Shown here: positions 10,394 to 22,263 of the stretch, piece after piece | Numbering within the stretch: position 1 is the stretch's first letter | Layout of the letters: the number at the start of each line of letters is the position of its first letter | DNA from: Dactylonectria macrodidyma | Taxonomy: Eukaryota; Ascomycota; Sordariomycetes; Hypocreales; Nectriaceae | Reading direction: 5' to 3' | Assembly: GCA_020744425.1 (NCBI GenBank) | Contig: JAGMUV010000010.1 | Location: 310,001-374,000, forward strand | DNA length: 64,000 bases | Program-made: the position numbers and the translations under genes | The notes under the pieces: model-generated | Told to the model about the DNA's origin: nothing | What the model saw: the letters and a program-made list of their open reading frames with translations, nothing else | The model's database searches: none

Positions 10394-12567
10394 TTAGACA
10401 GAGTTTCCCATCCAGGGCAAATCCTGAGTCAGAGTAATCCAGTCTGGGAGCTCGGCCGCGTCCGTACCAAGAATGAAATCAAAGCTCGCCAAGTCCTGGG
10501 CATCCGTTGAGGATGGTTCTCGTCCCACTGGTTTCAAGTTGCCGGCGGTTGTGTCTGTGTCATGGTCTCTCATTACAACGTTCTGCATGCCACCCTCGAC
10601 TTGCCCTTTGTCCCTTAGTCCTTCAGCCCTGGCTTTGAGGGTGGCCAGGACAGTCCCACTCGAGCCTGGGTTTGCCTGTGCACCATTACACATCGAGCTT
10701 CGGTCCAGAGAGGCAATCCCCTCCCAGGCCCTTTGGGTCATGGCACTCTCTGGTCGAACGCACAGATGCCAGAAAACATACAGTAATAGATAGAGCTGCG
10801 GGAATGCCTTTGTGGACCACACGTATGGTTCTAGTAGCTCGTCGTTGAGTATCGCGAGGAACATGTCTAGGACATCGAGTGTCTCTGACAGGTTGTCGTC
10901 AGACGCAACCACTTCATGAGGGGCTTTAGGAGTTTGAAGAGCCAGCCATTGGAGTCGGGAGGCTAGGTCGAGTTTGCGCACTACGAACCGCGAGACCATT
11001 AAGACTAGGCGGTGACGAGGTATAGCTGGATGCAATCCAGCTAGGCGCTCCTCAACGCGCACTGTCATGTCAGTCATGATCTGCACCCTTCTGTTCTCAG
11101 ACGGTGGATTCACTGGCGTCGAGGAGTGTACGAGGGCCGCCAGCTTCTCCTGCGCCTTGGCAAAATCTATGTTGACATTGTTGAACGTCATTGGCGTGAA
11201 CCCGTTTCGCGGGTCGGGTAACTCCACCATGTCGGGATGAAGATCCGCATCTTCCACGTTGAGGGGCTCAGAGACGTCGGAGGCGATTGCCAGGCGGGCA
11301 GTGTCTTGGATGCCGTAGTCCTCACCAGCACGACTGTCGCGAACGACAAAGTGCCACCACACGCGACGGCGAATCTCGCATTCGAACGGTGTAAGACGGA
11401 GACGTTCACCATCCCGATGCATCCCAATTGACTGAGCGAGGCGAATAGCAAGGCCTTCCAGAGCCCAGATGCTCTTGCCACGGTTCCCTATACGGAGGCT
11501 AGACTGAAGTGGTGTATCCCATTAGTATGGAATTCCCAGATCGGGAACCGAGAGTCTTACTAGAAAGATGGCCAAAGCCTTCATTGTTGTCACGGTCAGG
11601 TTGTCAAGAAAATTTGCTTTTGCTAAATAATGTTCCACCCCGCTCTTGAATCGAGCCAACTCGGCAACTGGATCATAGACGAGAGAAGACCATGCGGTGG
11701 TTGCGCCCCTGTATTGTAGGGAATTTAAGGATGAATAATAAACGGCAAAGGTAAGGGCTAGATCCTCGAAGGTAGCACTCGACGGATCACCGAATGTTGT
11801 GCAAATTGTAACTTCGTCAGTCGGTGTGTGAAGAATCTTAAGATTAGCACAACACTCGACGTTCTCAACATATGTGTTCCAGAGCAGAAGAGCGTCTTGT
11901 TTCGAAGGGTGCATCAGTGTTGTTGTTCTTGAAGGGAAAAGCATTTCGGTTCCGAGAGAGAGCAACGATGTAGGCGTTTGAGAAAGAGACTGGGATAATG
12001 CTGGTGTGTTTAGAACTGCTTGTCCCTGAAGGCATTCAGTGTCTGTCCACCCAGGAAAGCGGTTGCATCGCCACCTACCTCTTTGATAGCCCTGAGGTGA
12101 AGAACTTCATTAAAATATTGCGTAGGGAGCCCCTTGTCCATGAGAATTTCCTCATGGGGCTTGTTCCCAAATTCGTTCTTGCTAGAAGCGTATCTAGGCG
12201 GGCTTTGGGAGTAGTCAAGCACTAACATCGACAGCGCGGCCTGTGAAGACGCGGCTACACGTTGAGAAGATGGGCTGGGGCTTCCTCTATGGGAAGGGCT
12301 GTCCGTCTTGGGTGGTCCCGATCTGGAAGAGGATGTATTAGACATTGGCCGACGTGACGATGGGCGAGTAGGACGGTAGATGCATGCTTGGCCGGCCCGA
12401 GTACAGTTAAAGCATGGTTCTCGCCTGTCGCAGCGAACTTTCCGGCGATTGCATTGGAGGCAGGACCGGGGGGTTCTGCCGCGCGTTGAAGCAATGACCT
12501 GTTCCTCCTGGCGCTTCAGGCCTGCCTCGTGGGGTGTGGCCCCTTGCGGGACAAACGATGTACTCAT
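10394..12567 (-). CDS. Zn2Cys6 transcription factor with fungal-specific domain
   Basis: Three exons (12567-12079, 12025-11561, 11503-10394) join in phase 0 into 687 residues. Intron 1 is 53 nt (GTAGGT...CAG) and intron 2 is 57 nt (GTAAGA...CAG, with a TACTAAT branch site). The zinc cluster is at residues 36-62 with cysteines at 36, 39, 46, 52, 55 and 62 (C-x2-C-x6-C-x5-C-x2-C-x6-C). A Ser/Pro-rich linker follows. The middle homology region begins at HPSKQDALLLWNTYV and includes the diagnostic GLAIRLAQSIGMHRDG and RRRVWWHF words. Such proteins activate nearby pathway genes in the nucleus. Placement beside the exporter and reductase suggests it is their pathway-specific regulator; that is inference. 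Exon 1 reads on past the donor for 23 codons, so a naive ORF call would be truncated. Confidence 0.88.
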
Positions 12568-12789
12568 ATTGTTCGGTGAATGATGGTTTAGATTGGTGAA
12601 AGAAGATCTGTGAATGTCTGGATTTACCGACGGGCAAGTCTGGCGGGGAATAGTTCCGGTTTAGACTAGGTTCGGGAAAATCGATCGGTCAAGTCAATCC
12701 CCGAGGGTGATTACTAAGAGCCGGAAATTGCATGGCGCCTTAGTTTGGATATTTGGGCACCTGATGATACATCTACCGCTCACACGGCA

Positions 12790-13270
12790 ATCTTGAAGAT
12801 TAAGAAACGCTTCGAAGAGACAGGCCCCATTCATTTAGCCCTGCACAGAGACGATATATTCTTCTACTTATCCGTAAAGACCGCTTTTTCTCGTGGGATG
12901 CCCTCATAAATTCGGTGGATGGTAAAGTATCTAAGAGTACAATGAAGCGAGTTGTTAAGTTTCATTACGCACGCAAATAGAAAGGTCTCAAGAAGCCGAA
13001 ACTAGATAAAGATGTAGAAAAGCTCAGGCTACATTACTACGCGGCTTGGTTAGAAGATATTGAAGAATAAATGGATGTATGGCCATTTAAAAATCTCCTG
13101 CTCTGTCGCGCTACACACTGAAGTAAGATCAACCCAGATGAATCTTCAATCTACAATGAAAGCAGCAACCCCAACAACTAAGCCTTCCGGCTGGTTTATG
13201 AAAATTACAATAAGGTTTCTTGTAAAACCGACAATTTCTATATGTTCTGGGCGGGAATCTAGCTGAGAAG
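12790..13270 (+). mobile_element. Tc1/mariner-type transposase relic
   Basis: Pieces of a DDE transposase occur in order on the plus strand. IKKRFEETG is typical of the N-terminal helix-turn-helix. Then comes FFSWDALINSVDGKVSKSTMKR, as in the second DNA-binding domain. After an in-frame TAG comes KPKLDKDVEKLRLHYYAAWLEDI. Near 13140 there is DESSIYNESS and later MFWAG, corresponding to the catalytic core. Frameshifts and at least two stops make it dead. Terminal inverted repeats were not located. Confidence 0.6.
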
Positions 13271-14483
13271 TTGTAAATCTATTACCCCTATGACCAGAGA
13301 TCCGAACGCTCCTATCGTTTAGCTACATGACGCAGATTACATAGCTTGAGACTGATATTAGCAATTGAACCAAGATGCAGGGTGGGAGGGTGAGGGAAAC
13401 GGACTTCTCAGTAGCCGCCACGTCATGAGTCGAATGAACGACAGTGTCATGATCCAGCACTCATCGCGCAGCTTGCCGTCTTACCAAACCGATAATATAC
13501 CAGATCGTTTGAACTGAACTGCATGAGCCCCTATGCAGGAAAACCAAAGATGAGTCATGTTACGCCAAACCGGTTGCTTCCATGCAATAAGCCCATCATC
13601 TCACCCGTCGCGTGGTCGGTCTTGGGATGGGCAGTGAATATTTTGGACGTCACCTGTCCCTCGAAGTCGTAGAGCCCTGGAGTGGTTTAGTTTTCTTTCT
13701 TGCTAGTGAAGGTATCTACTCGACGTCTCACCGAATGTGTTTAAGGTGCCTGAATCGAGCAATATGGGCGAGCTGTTTTCCATCAAAGTGAGCAACCGAA
13801 CCTGCTACAACAGCACGTGAGTATAACTAGCAGACTAGATCTCGTCAGCCACTTGAGGATCGCCAGCAAATGGGTTTCGTTAGGTGCCCCAGAGAGGCTT
13901 TCTAAATACTCTTTCTATCATGAATCGCGGAGTCCGGATGAACTTTTGCTTAAAATCAACGATGCCGTTTGAAATTCTCCATGCGTTGACAGCGCCGTGG
14001 CCATTGACCTATACGCCTGCTTGTTACGATTGGCATAGATGAAGTTGGTCACAACGTGGTAAAATGTCCCTTCGATACTTGCTGGAAGGTGGCGGATAGG
14101 CAAGGGTGCAAGACAAAAACTGTGCTTACGAGACAAGACCTCCGCTTGCTTATTCCATGCTTTTATACGTTGCTGGGTGGTGTTTGGAATGCAGCGCTAA
14201 TCAGTCAGGGCAACTGGAGCATGTATGATACATAGAGTACATGGTGAGAGAAACGGGGTATTTTTCGTTTCCGTTCGCCGTGGCCTAGAGTCCCCACGGT
14301 AAACCCTGGTGAACGGCGGTATTACCGTTAATCAGAACAGATAGAAATGTGGCATACTAAGGTAAGCACTCCTGACGGGCCCGGAATGTCCTCGGAAAGT
14401 CAAGAGGTATTCCTTTGTATTTGATCCGACCTCTACCTCTCTCACTCTCTTATCTTTACCTATCCTCACAGCACAATTACCAT
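13271..14483. other. Intergenic, no gene recognised
   Basis: A 72-codon minus frame at 13918-14136 has no recognised domain. The region just before 14484 includes pyrimidine-rich tracts (ctctacctctctcactctctt) typical of a fungal promoter and belongs to the hydrolase pseudogene that follows. Confidence 0.4.
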
Positions 14484-15180
14484 GGAATATAGCGCTGAGG
14501 TCCTTGCGAGTGCCCGTCCAGGTGCTGAGTTTGAAAGGGTTGCTCGTCCTCTACCGAGTCCGCCGAAACATAATTGCTAACGTAGTCTGTAGCCCGGATC
14601 GCCAAAGCTGCAGGTCCTCCGCCGCTTCCTGACGATATAGATGTGCTTACTTACACTACGCCGCCTAACCAATGCAGCCAATGCCAAGACATGGGAAGCA
14701 CTTGGAGGCCCTCCGTCCAGCTTGGCTAAACGGAACTTTGAAATCCCCGTTCGTGACAGTGACAAGATCCTTGTTTGTGTCAATACTACCTCTGGCGGTG
14801 AAGTGACAGCTAGTCTGCCAATTCTCATCTTTTTCCACGGAGGTGGTTTCAGCATCGGAAGCCGTCACAACGACTTAGCGTCGAATAAAGTCATTGCCAT
14901 CTAAGACGAGCATTATCATAATTAGCGTCGACAATTGCCCAGCCCCCGAGCATCCTGCAGGCCACGAGAATATACCAGCAGCCTATGTGCCAGTCTGTTG
15001 AGTTGGTTCATCATGTGACGAAATGTTAGTTTACGAACGTGTTCTCCGTGAAGAACACGGCATTCCTACCCATGTAGATCTATATCTAGGATTACCCCAT
15101 CACGTCTCGGAATTCTTCCCACAACTGTCAAAGCGCGTTAAGAAAAGGGACGAGGATACTGTGAATGAAATTTATTGATC
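14484..15180 (+). pseudogene. Alpha/beta hydrolase fold-3 esterase/lipase, internally deleted
   Basis: Starting at ATG 14484, frames give an N-terminal leader. The oxyanion-hole segment ILIFFHGGGFSIGSRHND (about 14818-14875, HGGG motif) follows, then IIISVD...APEHPAG (about 14915-14962), then VYERVLREEHGIPTHVDLYLGLPH (about 15025-15105), which would contain the catalytic histidine. The GDSAG nucleophile segment and about 100 residues expected between the second and third pieces are missing. There are several stops (about 14577, 14902, 14998) and frameshifts. The functional family hydrolyses small esters. This copy has lost its nucleophile and is inactive. Confidence 0.7.
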
Positions 15181-16045
15181 GTTGGAGCAGGCCCGTGAAT
15201 GAAGTGGCATTGTATGGCCCAAGGGAAGTCAGGCTAGATGTCAAACATCGCTTAGCCTTTGTTTGAGAGTCGCTATTTTGAAGGCCACTTGCTATCTTGG
15301 TCGTCGTTGGGTAATAGAACATTGCAAGTTCGAGCAAGCCTTGTACCGAGGCTAATGCCGCAATAGTTGTACTTGACCAACCCGCGAACCAGGGCCGGAT
15401 TCGTTTTTAGTCGTTTCCTAGCCAAAGCCATCTAGTTTAGCCGGATGACAAAGTTTCTTTGCTCGTGGAAGGATGACGGCCGCTTTCAGCGGTAGATCTA
15501 ATCCCGCTCAATCACGTACTTAGGTCGAGGTCGGCTAGCTCATCTTGAACGACCGCGTTGGCTCCCTACTTACCGCCATTAACCAGATCATGCACCCAGG
15601 GCTAACCCAACAACATTGCTTTAGCACTAAGGCTTAGGGCTTTGAGGATTTTGGCCCTAGTTCTGACCTCTGAGTCAAACAGGATGGTGACCTTGTCGCC
15701 CACAGCGTCTACGATCTCGGCTTCTTGAAACAAATGTCACATTCGGGAGGGATTACAACGACGGCTGTCTGAAATGGAGTATCACTGGATCGTGCGGAGT
15801 TTCTTGAGTCAGAGCGCCATAGCGAGCAGTAGCGCTGCGCCGACGAGTAACTCTGTGTCAACAAACCTGTCGCAAAGGTACGCTCGCATATAAGCCCTAT
15901 GTATTTACTAGCATTCTAAGGACTTCCTTGCTGATACCAAATTCCTCTAGTATTAGCTTAGCGGTAGATCAAAGAAGCAACTCTAATGCTCAGCGAGTAC
16001 GATTTATAACCCTAACCCTAACGTTACACAGACCGCTCAAGACCT
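15181..16045. other. Intergenic with a short telomere-like motif
   Basis: No gene recognised. At 16008-16022 the sequence AACCCTAACCCTAAC is two and a half units of the fungal telomeric repeat (CCCTAA). It is too short to be a telomere and is close to the 3' end of the laccase gene. Confidence 0.4.
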
Positions 16046-17833
16046 TTAGACACCAGAGTCGTGTTGAACGATGCTGTAAGTGTCCTTATGCGCAACCCAC
16101 TCAGTGCACACATCCGATAAGGTCGCGTTATCAGTAATCGCAGGAATCTCGCTAACCCGCTCAATGAATTGCAGAGCGAATCCCTGGGACACATGCCATC
16201 CGATGTGACAGTGCATGAGCCACGCCCCGGGGTTATCAGTCTCCCAGGCCATGACCAGATACCCTGAGGCCGGGAGCATGGTAGTGTCACGCCTAGGTGG
16301 ATTTTTCGTATTGAGCACAACGGAAGAGTCATAAGTGCCAGTCCCCTGCGCCAGGACGAAGTAGTCATGCCCGTGTAAGTGGATGGGGTGCGGTACCGGG
16401 AGGGTTGTCTGGACGACGAGGTAGACCCATTGCAACTGGTTGAATTCGATAACGGCGTTTTGGGTCGTGTATTCGGTCACGCCGCCCATGATAGACTCCA
16501 GAGTCGGTGCAGCCCAGTCAACCAGGAAAGAGGTGCTATTTAGCATCCACTTGAACACCCCGGCGCTGTTAGTCGCAACCGACGCGTCCTCAAAGTCGCT
16601 CCAGTCAGCGGACTCGACCGTCTTTGGGACGGCAGGGACCATGTTGGGTGTCTCATCCTCGCAACCGTCGACAAACTCGAAACCGGTCGTCTCTGGGGTT
16701 GATGAGTCCTCTCCATAGTGAACGATACCACGGACGTTCTGACTACTTGAGATGGTGGAGCACGCCGACTGAGGGATAGCTCGCATCCAGAAGTTTTGAG
16801 CAACATTGGCTTGGTCGGCAGTGACAATGACATCAACACGTTGGCCTAAGTGGAGTAAGTAAGAGAGCCGTGACAACTAGAGAGTAGACATATCGAACGT
16901 ACCAATACCGAGGCTTACGTGGGTGGCGGTGTAAGGTTCGACAGGCACGAGATCCGCCGAGATAACAGTAAGGGTGTGGTTGTCAACAGAAAATTTCCAG
17001 TGATTGTCGATGGCAGAGTTAACAAGTCTCAGGCGGTAAGTCTTCTCAGCTTCAAAGGCAACGTTGAGTCGGCGACCGGACTCGTTGCCATCTGAGTCAG
17101 TGTAGATATTGGTGCCGTTGATAAGCCCGTTATCAAGAGTTGGCGGTCCGTTCAGCTCAGCACTGGGGTACAACTCATCCACAGTCTGTTTATCCCAGTC
17201 ACTTAAGAAGATAACCCCTAAATCTTCGTCGTAGTCGGCAGAAGCAGGTCCATTAATAACAAGGCCGCCATAGATTCCTTGGTAGGCCTGCAGGCCGAAG
17301 TGTGAATGGTACCAGCTCGTGCCGTACTGCGTCGCCTTCCAGGTATAGGTCAGAGTCTCTCCAACCGCAATGGGGCACTGGGTGACCGCAGTGACTCCAT
17401 CATGCTGGTTCGTATAATTCTGACGAATGCCGTGCCAATGGATTGAAGAGCCATTAAGTGAGGTGGAAAGTGAGTTGGTGACGTGGACCACAACAGTATC
17501 GCCCCAGTTAGCGTATAGGGTAGGGCCGGGTATGCTGCCGTTGATAGCCATTGCAGACCGAGATCGGCCATCAGGAGCTACTGTCACATCGCTGAGATCG
17601 AGCCAGTACTCTTTGGTAACACCAGTATCAACTGATTCGGTCCAGTAGTCCGTACTGATATCGTAGTCACACCATTGACTGCGGGTACTAGGACTATTGC
17701 CTTCACAAGCTGCGCGGGCTTGAAGAGGGCTGTACGACTGGACAGTGCTGGGTAAGGCGGCACCTAGATTTGCACAGAGAAGAGCGCTGGCTGTAAGCCA
17801 CTGAAGATGCATTTTGGGCAAGGAGGAGGTCAA
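16046..17833 (-). CDS. Secreted laccase (multicopper oxidase)
   Basis: Two exons (17833-16903 and 16845-16046) join in phase 1 across a 57-nt intron (GTACGT...TTAG) to give 576 residues. An N-terminal signal sequence is present (hydrophobic LQWLTASALLCANLGAA); the second in-frame ATG at 17812 is an equally good start. All four copper motifs are intact: HWHG at 132-135, WYHSH at 174-178, HPIHLHGH at 463-470 and HCHIGWH at 522-528. The protein ends in DSGV, the conserved ascomycete laccase C-terminal tail that plugs the solvent channel. The residue ten after Cys523 is Phe533 at the T1 axial position, a feature linked to higher redox potential. It oxidises phenols extracellularly with reduction of O2. 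The gene appears single and not part of an obvious cluster. Confidence 0.93.
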
Positions 17834-19016
17834 CTGAGTGCAGAAAAACTTGATAGCTCAGCGAGAAAGAATAGAAGCTCAGAAAAACTGTGGGATGAGT
17901 TGAGCAGAAACAGATTCTCTTGAAGCAACAGGGCAATGCTACTTTTGTACTTGAGAAGGTCTCAACCACTTGACCACATTCAACACCGGAGTTTTCCTTT
18001 TCCTCCGTCGCCTCTTCTTTCTTCGGAGGCCCCGGGCGTCCAGGAGTCTTCTGACCTACACTCTGTGAGTTTACTCTTCACACCCCATGATGGTGCTTGA
18101 ATACAAACGTTCGGAGGAATTGCGGGTATCTTCCTATATTTCGTGCCATATTTGGATATGGCGGTTCAAGCATAAATGCAACTTGTTAATAATCCCCAGT
18201 TTCCTGCTTCGACGCCCCGCAGAGGAGCGGCTCGTGATACGGCCGCTTGCCTCACGTAGTTGAGAGGTGATAGGACTTGACTCGTACAGCCACGGCCGTG
18301 ATACAGGATGCTAATGTAGCTAATGGTAAGCGATGAGACAGCTCAGGTGAGTGTTTTACGGAAGATCCCTGTTCGAACCCAGCTATGAACTTCAGGGACA
18401 CGTCATGCGACATATGCCGCTGACAAAGCATCTAGCTGTAAGAATTGCTGGAGATATATTTCTTCGGCCGCGGCGGGTCAGCCACTCGATACACCGTCGT
18501 ATAAGAAACAAGGGAGTTGTTCTTGGCTAGGTCCCACCGACACCCACTCGGCATATGTGCTTGCTATGGATGCGGCGGCGTGCATGACTGATCATATTGA
18601 CAAAAATTGGTTGCAGTTGACCACGAGTTCTGTCGTCCATTAAACTGTATTGGGCAAAGCCAGTTGCTACTACACATGAGCCAACCAAACTCTTAGCAGC
18701 GGTGGCGCTGGAAACAGAAAAGTGGACGCCGCCGGCCCCTTTCTTCCTTGAATTGCGCCGCCCCTTCCGGTTGACAGATGGCAGGTCATGGGTTGCTCGG
18801 TCTTGGGTATAGGTAACTCTGTCTCTACACTCGGCAGTTCCGGTGGTGACAGAGTTTGTTTATTTAAACCTGTCTGACCCCCCTCAGCTGCGCACTCCAC
18901 CTACCCACCAGTGAACACCTCTCGCTACCGTGTCGGTTCGCTTCACTATCCTGCATCACTTTCCATCCTTGAATTTTTCCCACCTATCTTAAGCCTTGTA
19001 ACAACTGCTGCCCATC
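17834..19016. other. Divergent promoter region of laccase and secreted-protein genes
   Basis: No gene seen in 1.2 kb. The plus-strand side before 19017 includes a TATTTAAA element at about 18859-18866 and a pyrimidine-rich leader. CCCTGTTCGAACCC at about 18368-18381 resembles a tRNA B box, but no cloverleaf could be formed around it. Confidence 0.4.
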
Positions 19017-19703
19017 ATGCACGTGTCGGAGCTCCTTCTCTTCACTTTGGCTGCGGTTGGTCCTGCCGCCTGTGCCACCAAGGCCAAACCGGACGAGCCT
19101 TTCCAGCTCTACGCATATGGAGAAAACGTTGGCGGCCTCGTCTTGTTCTCCGACGGAGGTTTTAACCACCTTTGAGCTACTTTTTGATTTTACCTCTAAT
19201 CCTTTGTCACAGATCAGGTATACGCAGGCGAGCACAGTTTGTTCCCCGATGCTCAGACAGCCCCAGTTATTTGTAAGTGGCTTACCATCACCCCATTTGC
19301 CTTAGGGCCGTTGGGATGTTTCTCTTTACTTGACTCTAACGAGGAGGACTTAGTCACGGACAACAACGGGGAATGGACTTGTTCTCCCAACATCACCGGG
19401 CTAGCCGACAATGCCCAGCCGACGTGGTCCAACCTCACTTTTGCAATCCCCAGCTTTCCTTCGTCTCAGCACAATGTTTCACTCGTCAATGTTACCGGTA
19501 GTGATACTTCTGACCTGGTTGTGAGCGGATTTTCTTTCTACGGGGCTGTCGCTTTTGCCTCCGACGACGGTGCGCTGGTTTCGCGTTGGCAAGGCATCCC
19601 GTCGAACGTTGAGGGGGTGTACACCCTGAAATGGAACGAGACAGAGGAGGTGAAGGGCGGGGTTATCTTCACGCTGACGGTTACTGCCCCTGCCACCGCC
19701 TGA
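19017..19703 (+). CDS. Small secreted protein, fungal hypothetical family
   Basis: Three exons (19017-19158, 19213-19272, 19354-19703) give 183 residues. Introns are 54 nt (GTTTTA...CAG) and 81 nt (GTAAGT...TAG). A signal peptide covers about the first 20 residues (SELLLFTLAAVGPAACA). The mature part has FQLYAYGENVGGLVLF and DGDQVYAGE words. I associate these with a widespread family of small secreted ascomycete proteins of unknown function, often described as cell-wall or effector-like. Several N-x-S/T sites (PNITG, SNLTF, HNVSL, VNVTG) suggest glycosylation. Only two cysteines are visible (one at the signal region, one at WTCSPN), so it is not a cysteine-rich effector. Only the joined model gives a continuous frame with a signal peptide. 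Confidence 0.7.
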
Positions 19704-21314
19704 ACCAGTTCAGGTTTGTGCGTGGCTCATAATGATGTACTGTCTTTGAACCATTGAGAATCTATGTGCGCACAGTCACCTAGCTAAAAGATGAAGTGAC
19801 ATCAGTTTTATGGCCTACATGAATTTTATGTCTTCCGGTGACTGAGTGTGGCATGTTGTAAGTGCGTGCATCATGTTCTGCACCTACTGCCGTTCAAACC
19901 GAGGATTAATGTTTGAGGGCTGTTTTGACGCCATGTGCCGCATGCTACGACTGGTCGGTGGAATAGTTCATCTGGTGTCGAGGCCAATCACCCATGTTTG
20001 AAATTGAAAATAACCAGCTGGTTTCCGTGTCATCTTCCAGGCGTTGTGTTAAGTAATACGCAAGAGCCATTGAACGTACTATTTTCCAATAATAAGATTA
20101 TGTCTCCTTCTTTGTCTTCGACCAAAATGCCAGCTTCTTCACCTTCGTGTTCCAGCTCGAGGTGTCCTGTGTCTTCACCCTGAACGCCTAGTAGCTCAGC
20201 ACTGCCACGAAGATGTCGAAGACGATGTACCTGCCCGTGAACCCAAAGTTCCTCTGCCGCTTGCTTGCAGAAAATTTCGCCGTTAGCCAGGTATGGATTA
20301 GCAACTGAGAGCTAGGGATACTGGCAAGATTCACTTTGGTACCAGCGGAGAAAAAGCGGGTTTAGGGTAGAATGCTACTATTAACCTGAAAAGGCACCTT
20401 TCTAATCCATGTTAGAGAGCATCAAAGCATTTTAAAAGTGGGCCGTACTGGGGGGTTTACATGATATTACATAGCGAATGCTAAGTAATAAAGTAATAAA
20501 GTAATGCCCTATAGAGCCTGTTCATAACCCTGAAGCTCGCATAATTATCTTCCCCTGCCTAATCGTGCGGCCGTTCAGTGTGCGAGCTTACGCCATCCCG
20601 CCGCATACCCTCCCCCTGAGTCAGTGCTTCCGGTCGTCACAACGCGTGGCGATACGAGTGGAGTGGCCCATGACCCTAGGAATTTCGGGACATCCCGTCG
20701 TTGCCAGGGGTGGAGCATGTCAAGCTAAATCCCGGATGCCGAGCGCGATCAGATCTCATCTCGCACGGCACGGCATATTGACATACTCCGAGTCGCCGTG
20801 CATGGGAGCGAGGAAGCACAGGCCCCTTCATCCCTGGACACCTGCCACTGCCGAACACTACGTACTATTTTGGTGATTCGTAGCTGGGTGGGGTTTTGAG
20901 CACATGGCTGCGTCTGTGTCCTTCAACGTGCGCCTCTCAGGACGTCATTGGATAGTTGGCATGCATATACGAGTCAGACAGATCACTTTGCCCAGCTAGC
21001 GAATGCCCTAATGATAATTTGGCCTCCCGGACGGGGACTTCTGTACTAATTTGAATATGCTCCTTCATCTGGGAACTTGGTAACTGGAGATGGAAGAACT
21101 ACTCTGCACTGCATTATTGTCCTACCAACTAACTCGGTCTGCTCGGCATCCTCAGCACTATAACCTTAATCGACAATCTGCCTCCAGAAGGCAGGAAAAG
21201 ATGGTGCACGGCGGCAATAGCTTTGGGCAATACGATTGACATTCTTGCCCAATAGTAACGCGGTCGTCCTTGAAAATCTCCTCTATTCCGTCTCTCGCGC
21301 TCTCAGATAGGTCT
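19704..21314. other. Intergenic, no gene recognised
   Basis: Frames up to 103 codons (20565-20876, plus) show no domain or signal. The stretch is a mixture of ordinary composition with short AT-rich parts near 20470-20510 (repeated agtaataa). Confidence 0.35.
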
Positions 21315-21343
21315 GGGGGGGGGGGGGGGGGGGGGGGGGGGGG
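21315..21343. repeat. Poly-G homopolymer of 29 bases
   Basis: An uninterrupted run of 29 G. Exact length is uncertain because such runs are hard to sequence. No gene overlaps it; the apparent minus-strand polyproline frame at 21158-21400 is produced by the run. Confidence 0.8.
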
Positions 21344-21667
21344 AATAAGTAACGACACAGTATGACACAAGCCAGTAGGGTCAATTCCGGCGTCCATCAT
21401 TAGCGGATGAAGCCACGGGTTGAATTGTCCAGTGAGAAGTGAGAAAGGGACAAGCTCGGCCTCCCACTAGTAGGCATATTTCGCCGGCCCGAGCAACCAT
21501 GTTGCCGGCAGCCTGGGTTCCGTCCTTGTCGGCCGGCAGGGGTTTGCTGGTGGCCCCTGGACGGCCTTACTATTGAGGTTAATAGGTACCTTTACTTCTG
21601 AGCTAAGTAGAAGACGTTCTCTTTTGCCTTGCATAGTGGGACACCCTGACACCTACGATGCCGGATT

Positions 21668-21724
21668 GTCACTTTGACGAGCCAGCGTCACTTTGACGAG
21701 TCAGCGTCACTTTGACAACCCAGT
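21668..21724. repeat. 19-bp tandem repeat, three copies
   Basis: Three consecutive 19-bp units beginning GTCACTTTGAC. Units 1 and 2 differ by one base (gagCcagc/gagTcagc) and unit 3 is more diverged. Function unknown. Confidence 0.8.
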
Positions 21725-22050
21725 GCTTCAACAATTAGTTCCCCACTCTAAACTCACGAGCCTTGAGTAGAAGCCGATCATCACACTCCTGTACGTCGGC
21801 CATCTGTGTTACAATCCAAGTGTTTGATTCATCCTCCAAGGCTGGCGTGGGCGTGCCCATCCGAGAGCGACTCTGAGGACATCAAGGGGGAGGGCACGGC
21901 GTCATTAGATTTGGTGCTACGCTCCTATCGAGGTCAAAGAGCAGACATAAGCTCCATTGTGGGACTGGGAACCCATGCGGACAGCGTTGGCACGTCGGTT
22001 TCTGCTGCTGTTGATTCATTTCATATACGGAACATAGTTTACAAGCTGCT

Positions 22051-22263
22051 TCATTGGTTGACCTCCTTAGCCTCGAGAAAGGCCGTCTCCAAATCGCCGC
22101 GGAATGCGAAGTCTGTCTGCTTCATTGGTTGACCTCCTTAGCCTCGAGAAAGGCCGTCTCCAAATCGCCGCGGAATGCGAAGTCTGTCTGCTTCATTGGT
22201 TGACCTCCTTAGCCTCGAGAAAGGCCGTCTCCAAATCGCCGCGGAATGCGAAGTCTGTCTGCT
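22051..22263. repeat. 71-bp tandem repeat, three copies, overlapping the 3' end of the SPRY pseudogene
   Basis: Units start at 22051, 22122 and 22193 with near-perfect identity. On the minus strand each unit encodes the C-terminal residues QTDFAFRGDLETAFLEAKEV followed by NQ and a TGA stop. The unit at 22193-22263 is the real terminal part of the gene. The other two are copies lying beyond the stop codon. Confidence 0.85.

Noticed and set aside
12010..12078. Zn2Cys6 gene ending at 12010
   Set aside because: The reading past 12079 is an intron with GTAGGT and CAG ends; splicing gives an in-phase continuation into the regulatory domain.
18300..18400. tRNA suggested by GTTCGAACCC
   Set aside because: A B-box-like word is present, but no matching A box and no cloverleaf can be formed.
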